From: Pilaira anomala
Lineage: Eukaryota > Mucoromycota > Mucoromycetes > Mucorales > Mucoraceae
DNA length: 64,000 nucleotides
NCBI GenBank assembly: GCA_025716855.1
Contig: JAIXMQ010000050.1
Coordinates: 1-64,000 of the forward strand
Reading direction: 5' to 3'
In this document: one piece after another, positions 58,077-64,000 of the stretch
Layout: each line of letters starts with the position of its first letter
Numbering within the stretch: position 1 is the first letter of the stretch
Made by a program: the position numbers and the translations under genes
Notes under the pieces: generated by a model
Told to the model about the DNA's origin: nothing
The model's database searches: none
Seen by the model: only the letters and a program-made list of their open reading frames with translations

Positions 58077-58905
58077 TTATTCTGTTCTTGATTCTCTCGT
58101 AAATATGTTGGGCCTTCCAGTGCCAGACCAGATTGAAAAAAGACAAATATCCCACATATTTTTGGAAGCATTAATGTCTCTGTTCCATAATAAAGTGCTG
58201 CAGTTGGTACAACGAAGAACTTTAAAATTGGATCCAAGAGTTGTGTTTCTTTTTGTCTTCCACTTATTACATACCTAAAAAAAAATTGATCAGTTGGTCC
58301 AGATGTTACATGTAGTTATAAAATTACAGTTAAAACTTCTGACAATGGAAGTCCTAAATTCGTTTATATTTAATAGGCAGAGCTCACCCAACCTTTCTCT
58401 TGTTAAATTCTTATATATAATTGATATGACTCCGTGATGGTGTCCTTTGAAACGAACGGCGTCCTTGTTAAACATCCCGTCACCAAAAATCACAATGGGC
58501 ATCTTTGTTTTGTTACCGAGTTTAAACTTTCCTCTTCGAAGAAGTTTACTAAAAATAAATTAAATTCAAAATCAGAAAAATTAGATGTACTATTAAAAAG
58601 GTTATTACCTTTTGATTGTATTATCTATAGAAATTATAGCATTTTGCTGAGGCCGGTTCGGGTTATCCATTCTTCTGCGTCTATTGTTTCTTCGTCTTCT
58701 CTTATTATTAGCGGTTTTCTTCTTTTTTCTTTTCCTCTTATTATACTTTTTTCCGCCGTTCAACAAAATGTTTACTGCCGCTTCTTTTGCTTTTTGTTTA
58801 CCAAGATAATCTAACCATTTGCCTTGAGCCGTAGTGAACCCGTAAAAATTAAACAATTCGTTCATGTTTCGAAAAATATAATTCAAATAGGTCTTGTATT
58901 TTATA
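58077..58905 (-). pseudogene. divergent Fanzor-type gene, 5'-truncated
   Basis: Three exons on the minus strand (to 58609; 58548-58344; 58274-58077). Exon A: NELFNFYGFTTAQGKWLDYL, NILLNGGKKYNK, then an Arg/Lys-rich stretch. Exon B: PIVIFGDGMFNKDAVRFKGH and LLNINEFRTSI, matching VFGDWSGAH...LLNEYKTS of the intact Fanzor. Exon C: VCNKW (first zinc-ribbon pair with the second Cys lost), then VLRCTNCSTLLWNRDINASK, i.e. the second Cys pair and RuvC-III Asp, then a stop after ~25 residues. The N-terminal part and RuvC-I are absent: upstream of about 58905 there is no coding signal, only a long A-run. It is a separate lineage from the 13.7-kb copy, with different introns around the zinc ribbon. Non-functional as a nuclease if the truncation is real. 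Confidence 0.7.
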
Positions 58906-59695
58906 ATATGTACATGATATAACTAAATAAATTAGTTTTTTTAAACCAAAAAAAAAAAAAAAAAAAAAAAATCAAATGCTATATGGCCAATGAATAGTAA
59001 AATGGGATAGTTTTACGCAAAAAATCATTATAATGATACAAATAATCCTTGTGTTTTACATGTTATTATTCTTAAATGATAGTGAAAAGGCTCAGTTTCA
59101 TGTTGTTTGATCAGAATCATTCATGCAAATAGACGTTATATCTCTGTTATATTTTAGAAGTTCTTGTATTATAAAGTAAGATCATGTTGACTGACAAGGA
59201 TTATTTCCATGTCCTTGCTTTATATGACAGGATTCCTCTGTAGAATACAAGGATACGAGTAGGATATATTGTAAAATCACAGGGATTTTAAGAATATTTT
59301 CTTCATATAACAAGAATTTCATAATAAGGAAATATGAAAGGAATTTTGGGTACATGTCCAAATCAGGGAAATAATCGGGGTCATATTTCGGTCACTGAAC
59401 AGGAAAATGACAGGAATCACTGGCCGTAGTGATAATAGGTAGATATATAGAGCACCAAAGAGTAATAACAACAAGCAATTAAAATATATCTTGAATAAAA
59501 GTAACAAAAGCGAAGCAGAAAAAATATATTTCAACAGAGGAACAATAGGATTGAAAACAGAGAAAAGAACCAACTACAAAGACTTCCATAAATAGAAATA
59601 GCTTGGTTCAGGTATGTTCACGTGAATGTCACGTGTTTTTTCTACTTTTACAAACGTTGCTTAAATATTTTTGTTTTTGTAACATTGTATAACAT
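58906..59695. other. intergenic, 5' of the tRNA gene
   Basis: AT-rich with a 24-nt A run near 58949. No gene recognised. Confidence 0.5.
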
Positions 59696-59766
59696 GGTTT
59701 CATAGTGTAATGGTTATCATATCGGTCTTTGAATCCGGTGATCCGAGTTCGATTCTCGGTGAGACC
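59696..59766 (+). tRNA. tRNA-Gln (anticodon TTG)
   Basis: Cloverleaf reads GGTTTCA acceptor paired with TGAGACC; D-arm GTGTAATGGTTATC with a good A-box; anticodon loop CTTTGAA (TTG, Gln); T-arm CCGAG-TTCGATT-CTCGG with a perfect stem and B-box. A T-run (TCTTTTT) directly after the gene is a Pol III terminator. No intron. The top pair of the anticodon stem (31:39) is T-T, a mismatch; all other stems are intact, so it is probably functional but slightly unusual. Confidence 0.92.
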
Positions 59767-59769
59767 TCT

Positions 59770-61369
59770 TTTTATTTATTTTTCTATTTCGTCGGAGTCT
59801 GATTTTTATTTGCTTGAGCATTCTCAAATGAAAGAAAGATTAGCTTTTATTTAATGATGGTTGAATAAATCCTCTTCTTTAATCATTTTTAATTGAAGTT
59901 TAACTTATTCTCAGAGATCAAGGTGATACAGTACCAGTTATATTTAAGACCGCAATGCTCTGAACATTTTGGCCATATTTAACTTTCTCAAGTCAGAAAT
60001 AAGGCCACAAAAGTCAGAAATTTTTTTCAGTCTTAAATAGAGTGGGTACAGTATAAAGTAAATAAAAAGAAAGAGGAAAAAAAAGAAGATAGATTAGTTC
60101 TTTTACGCGTGAGCACCAGGTTTTGAGTTGTCCAACTATGGTTTTATAAGAAATTTGATGAGAGAGTAAAAAAAGAGAGTTATAACTAACTAAAAGTTAT
60201 AATAAGAAGAAGAGACAAGGATTTACAATGAATTAAATAAAATATGAAATAAAATTAATTCAAGGGATCGTAGAGAAATAATGGGTTTAGATATAAAATA
60301 TAAAAGCAAGGTAAAGGTAAGATAAGATTTATTGTAATTTCAAATTTTATGGATCGTATTTATACTAAATAGAGTCGGTCATGATCTCCTTCGTATTGTG
60401 TCAACTTCTTTTGACATTCAATATGATAAAGATCATTATAGATCAAATGTTGATTAATAAAGTATTTTAAACTTAGATATTGTTGGGTAGATAAAGATAA
60501 TTCTAAGTTAAAAGGTTGTTGGGTAAAATAATAAAAGTGTTTCTAAACTAAAATAAATTGCAGTTTTGACATACAGATAAACTAAAGAAAAAAAAAAGAA
60601 GGTAATAATAAATTTAAAGAAAAGGTAACAGTTCTGAAAGTGAAAATCAAATAAAGGGAATTGATGATAGTAAAGAAAGATGAACTGGGAATACTAAGTT
60701 GTCATTAAACTAAAAGTAGTAATGCTAACGTTCAAAAGGTAATTGTAGAAAATTAAGGTACGAGAATTTGACAATAAAAATATTAAAAAGTGTAACCTTG
60801 AATATAATGTCAAAATAAGAATTGTATAGAGTATAATTGTAAATATAGAATGAAAAAGGAAATAATAAGAATAAAGTTCATGCTTAGGCGCATGAAAAAT
60901 GGCAAGCGTAACATAATTATTATACAATGAGACATTCCTTTGCAATAAACCTACTGGGGACAATTATGCAAATACATTTCATTGGGGCCATTATTATACA
61001 CAATTTTTAATCTTTTTGGATATGTATCAATTAATTAGAAAGTTATGTTTAAAAGATTCAACTGAATTCTTTAACTGTTTTTTAAGACAGTATTACTATC
61101 TAGAGGAAAAAATGAATGGTCTATGTATGTACGGCTTGTCAGAAACAGACTCTAATTAGTCGTGTGACACAATAATTTTATAGTCTCATACTCAATATCG
61201 TAAAACACGTATAATCTTCAAAGTAGTTAAAATATAATAGAAAAATCGTAATAAATATGTATGGCATTTCACTTTTTGTTTTAATAATAATGATGTTGTA
61301 CAAAATGCAATTAATGAGAGTAAGAAAAAAAAAATACCATAATAAATAAATGGAACCATGATGATACCC
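59770..61369. other. intergenic, nothing recognised
   Basis: 1.6 kb of AT-rich DNA without convincing coding frames. A minus-strand frame at 60694-60963 is Ile/Leu/Tyr-rich and looks like translated AT-rich spacer. Confidence 0.5.
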
Positions 61370-61810
61370 TTAATAATATTCGCGAGGGGGCAAAGTACTT
61401 TCTACAATTTCCCAATCGTTTTCTATGGGTTTCTCTTGGATTATCGTGGAATCTGAGCTGTTATTTATAAGTCGTCGAGGAGGCTTGTTATCTATGCGAA
61501 TATGATCGAGTAAAGAAAAGATACTCTTAGCAAAGATATGACCTGTTTTATTAGCTACATTGGTTGCCATCGTGCTGAGTTGTTTTCTACGTGGAACGTA
61601 ACAAGTGAGCATAGCTTCCATACTCTGTGTTTTAAAAGCGACATGATAAGGATCATATTTGGCGTCAATCGCATAGTACTGATGCTGGTAAGCATCGTAG
61701 TAACCGTTTGAATAAGAGGGATGATTCATTACGATTTTTTTGATGCGATGAGAGAAAATGCTGGAAAGATTTCGATGGGTTTGATTTTGACGGGTAGTAA
61801 CTTGGGACAT
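61370..61810 (-). CDS. small uncharacterised protein
   Basis: 146 codons without introns, from ATG complement at 61808-61810 (MSQVTTRQNQTHRNLSSIFS) to a stop at 61370-61372. Tyr/His-rich centre (SNGYYDAYQHQYYAIDAKYD), then helical (LTCYVPRRKQLSTMATNVAN, GHIFAKSIFSLLDHI) and an acidic end (PIENDWEIVESTLPPREYY). No known domain. The balanced composition, good frame and a plausible upstream promoter region make it a likely gene. It resembles small stress- or sporulation-type proteins only in size, so no role is proposed. Confidence 0.55.
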   Translation of the reverse strand: MSQVTTRQNQTHRNLSSIFSHRIKKIVMNHPSYSNGYYDAYQHQYYAIDAKYDPYHVAFKTQSMEAMLTCYVPRRKQLSTMATNVANKTGHIFAKSIFSLLDHIRIDNKPPRRLINNSSDSTIIQEKPIENDWEIVESTLPPREYY

Positions 61811-62491
61811 GAGAAATAAAAGAGGAAAGAAGAAAAAAAAAAGATTCTTCACTTGTATCTCTTAAATAGTAAACATTATACGTAATGTTTATATTAATTC
61901 TAAATAATCTCAAACGAATGGCGTGTATTGAAGTATAATAAAAATACCACAAGGATTATGTTAGGAGAAAGTTGTGTTATAGCTCTTCATATATACATAA
62001 AGAGTTTTGGAACTATTGTTCTCATATTCTAGTATATATATATATATATATATATATATCAATGAAACCATCAATCATGATTACTACAACTACATTATCA
62101 TTTGAAACTATCTATCTATTTATTTAACAAAGAGCATATTGTCATTTTATTATGAAAGTTCAAACATACATAAGGTTTTAGTTTAGTTACCACAGAGTTT
62201 ATTGGTTTCGGTTTTTTTGTAAGAGATATATTAATAATGAAAAAAATATTTTTACCTTTTATATCATCCTGTCATTGTTACATTTAACATTTCTCTTTTC
62301 GTAAGGTAAGTACAAATTTTTAAGAATGGTCCCTTTAATATCCCACAAAACTACCACCAACACCTGCATTTACATTCATATGAATACCTTTTAAAGAAGA
62401 AAGCAATAGTAATACGTCCCATTTGTTTATTTACAGGCCTTTGCAATTTTTTTATATATATATATTATAATATTATTATAGGATTTTTTTT
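61811..62491. other. intergenic with a (TA)n microsatellite
   Basis: (TA)n at about 62033-62059; otherwise AT-rich spacer between the small gene's 5' end and the MED14 3' end. Confidence 0.6.
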
Positions 62492-64000
62492 TTATGTACA
62501 TAATTTATGCAATATGCCTTGACAAAGGGAAGCGGAACATAACAAACCATGTTGAAAGGAAACGGCACTTGGTTCAACTTCTTGAGATGACCAAGATTTA
62601 CCTGAAGCATACCATCGATTATTTTCAGCATCATCATATGATTCATCCGAGAATATCCAACTATCTAAAGTATCCAACAAGGTAGAGAATTGTTCAAACG
62701 GAATGAATTTAAATTGTTGCGCTACCTTGATAGGATTCAAACCTCCTTCAACCTGTAATGGCTGTGACATGGTTTGAATTAAATAAGGTTGTGGTGCGTT
62801 AAATGTATCATTTCCTAATTTCGTACGCGATGAATAAAATAAATGATGGTATGCTGCATCCGAAACACAAATTGATTCTGTATCTGTAAAGCGTATATCA
62901 ATTGCATGCCTTTTTTAGAGAATAGTTAGTAAATGTATATTCCATTAAACTACTTTATATACTTTACATGGCAGAAAAGATGACGCGCACTGAATCATAA
63001 GCGCGAGGTATAATCGATACTTTGCCAATATTACCATCTTGAGCGCACTTCACTTCAAGATGTTCAAGACACGTCATTAACGGTAAAGTTTGGAATAAAA
63101 TCTATCTCAATCTGTTTTAGTTTACGCAAACCAAATAAATGAATATAAATATAAATATACCTGTATGAAATAAATTAAATCCCTCTTTTCATTGAGCACA
63201 TCTCGGAGGAAACTAGCGATTCTCCAGTGTGGATTACGAGAGTTTATAGTCGGTAGTGAAGTCAAATTTGTCTTGTTTGATTCTTCTGTAATACCTAGTT
63301 CAATATTATATTGTCTAGGTTTACCTTGACCCAATGAATTCCATTTGATATTACAAGTAAAATCCTAAGATATTGAATTAGTTTTTTTTAAGAAAAAAGA
63401 ATAAGCATTTGTTTTATGTTACCTTTGCATACACAAATGATAATTCTTGTAAATCAGTAGGATTAAAATCCAATTGTCCTTTATACTTTTCAAACCAAGG
63501 AGACGATACTTGTCTAGTAATATTAGCCATCATGAATATTCTTTCCCAATCTACCAAGAAACGATCGATACAAGTATCGATATTTGGATATGTAAACGAT
63601 ACAACATTTGTAGCTTTATCTAATGCAATATGACCACCAAACTCATTTCCTTGTAACGAAATACGTTCCCAATCTAACTTATCTTGAATCACTACATAAC
63701 ATTCACCTCGACCACAATCCCACCATCCAGAAGGACGAATCAGGATATCATGCTTCATTTCAGGTAGCACACTTTCTACCCAAGGTATGGATTCTGATGT
63801 TTTTTCACGTTTACTGCCATCTTCTTGAAAATAGTACGCACACGCTTTTAATAAATCTTTTTGTGACACACACAAAACTTCCATCTTGTCTGCTGCAGGA
63901 TGATTGATAATTTGTGATTCCATAATTGATAATGTTTGTAACAAAGGACGCATATAATAATTCAATGTTCCCTTATATGCTTGTAATTGATGTTCAATCT
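62492..64000 (-). CDS. MED14: Mediator complex subunit 14, C-terminal part (partial)
   Basis: Runs off the right edge; stop at 62492-62494. Exons to 63422, then about 63365-63160, 63102-62968 and 62908-62492, with introns joining in frame (e.g. FSAM-HAIDIRF and DLIYFIQ-ILFQTLP). Blocks: GEFGGHIALDKATNVVSFT-like region, FNPTDLQELSFVYAKV, DFTCNIKWNSLGQGKPRQYN, SRNPHWRIASFLRDVLNEKR, QTLPLMTCLEHLEVKCAQDG, VSIIPRAYDSVRVIFSAM and HAIDIRFTDTESICVSDAAY. The sequence 'NPH...FLRDxLN...LxxTLPLMTxLxxLE...PRxYDxxRxIF...xxIDIRF' is how I know the C-terminal half of MED14/Rgr1, the scaffold linking Mediator head, middle and tail in Pol II transcription. No N-terminal LxxLL domain is in the window, so the identity rests on these blocks. 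Confidence 0.65.

Noticed and set aside
57989..58237. 82-codon frame with hydrophobic stretches (MDPILKFFVV...)
   Set aside because: Alternative frame of the Fanzor fragment's zinc-ribbon/RuvC-III exon, which has recognisable motifs.

Overview
The window is nuclear DNA of an AT-rich filamentous fungus, most likely an early-diverging one of the Mucoromycota/Mucorales type. This rests on very A/T-rich non-coding DNA with many long homopolymers, short spliceosomal introns (about 50-100 nt, GTAAG/GTATG donors, AG acceptors) in almost every gene, and protein families typical of that group (UPF0658 Golgi protein, DUF3245, Trs120, CHD1). The organism call is inference from gene content; no species is claimed.

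Layout. 1-12000 is a compact housekeeping block, all on the minus strand: a PaaI-type thioesterase (cut by the window edge), a TFIIIC WD-repeat subunit, a UPF0658 Golgi membrane protein, a mitochondrial branched-chain aminotransferase, a four-TM membrane protein, TAF11 and a RasGEF. 13077-16127 is a 3051-bp element with terminal inverted repeats and TA target duplications whose only intact gene is a three-exon, about 690-residue Fanzor (eukaryotic TnpB/IS605 OrfB-like, RNA-guided nuclease family). 16130-23911 is a gene-poor graveyard of decayed coding fragments and tandem repeats. 23912-28806 is CHD1, fully recognisable but with its frame broken by six apparent single-base deletions. 28807-31657 holds more relics, including an inverted copy of a repeat at 18.4 kb and a broken PHD finger. 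31658-36777 is TRS120 (TRAPPII). 36778-41130 is relic-rich. 41131-42396 is an unrecognised lysine/acidic-rich gene. 42796-44700 is a second, decayed Fanzor. 46327-51213 is again housekeeping: TDP1, a DUF3245 protein, S-formylglutathione hydrolase and a Tvp38/TMEM64 protein. 51214-58905 is accessory: two distantly similar unknown genes, a multi-exon gene resembling a lineage-expanded family, a 633-bp inverted-repeat element and a third, divergent 5'-truncated Fanzor. Near the end come a tRNA-Gln(TTG), a small unknown gene and the 3' half of Mediator MED14.

The most interesting content is the set of three Fanzor-type loci within 46 kb: one intact inside clean transposon ends, one decayed relative that has lost exactly the zinc-ribbon/RuvC-III part, and one divergent fragment that keeps that part but lacks its N-terminus. 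The intact copy allows concrete predictions of element boundaries, a candidate guide-RNA region (3' end of the element), a candidate guide (right flank) and a candidate TAM (left flank). The housekeeping genes do not form operons; several act in Pol II/III transcription (TFIIIC subunit, TAF11, CHD1, MED14), which is probably coincidence.
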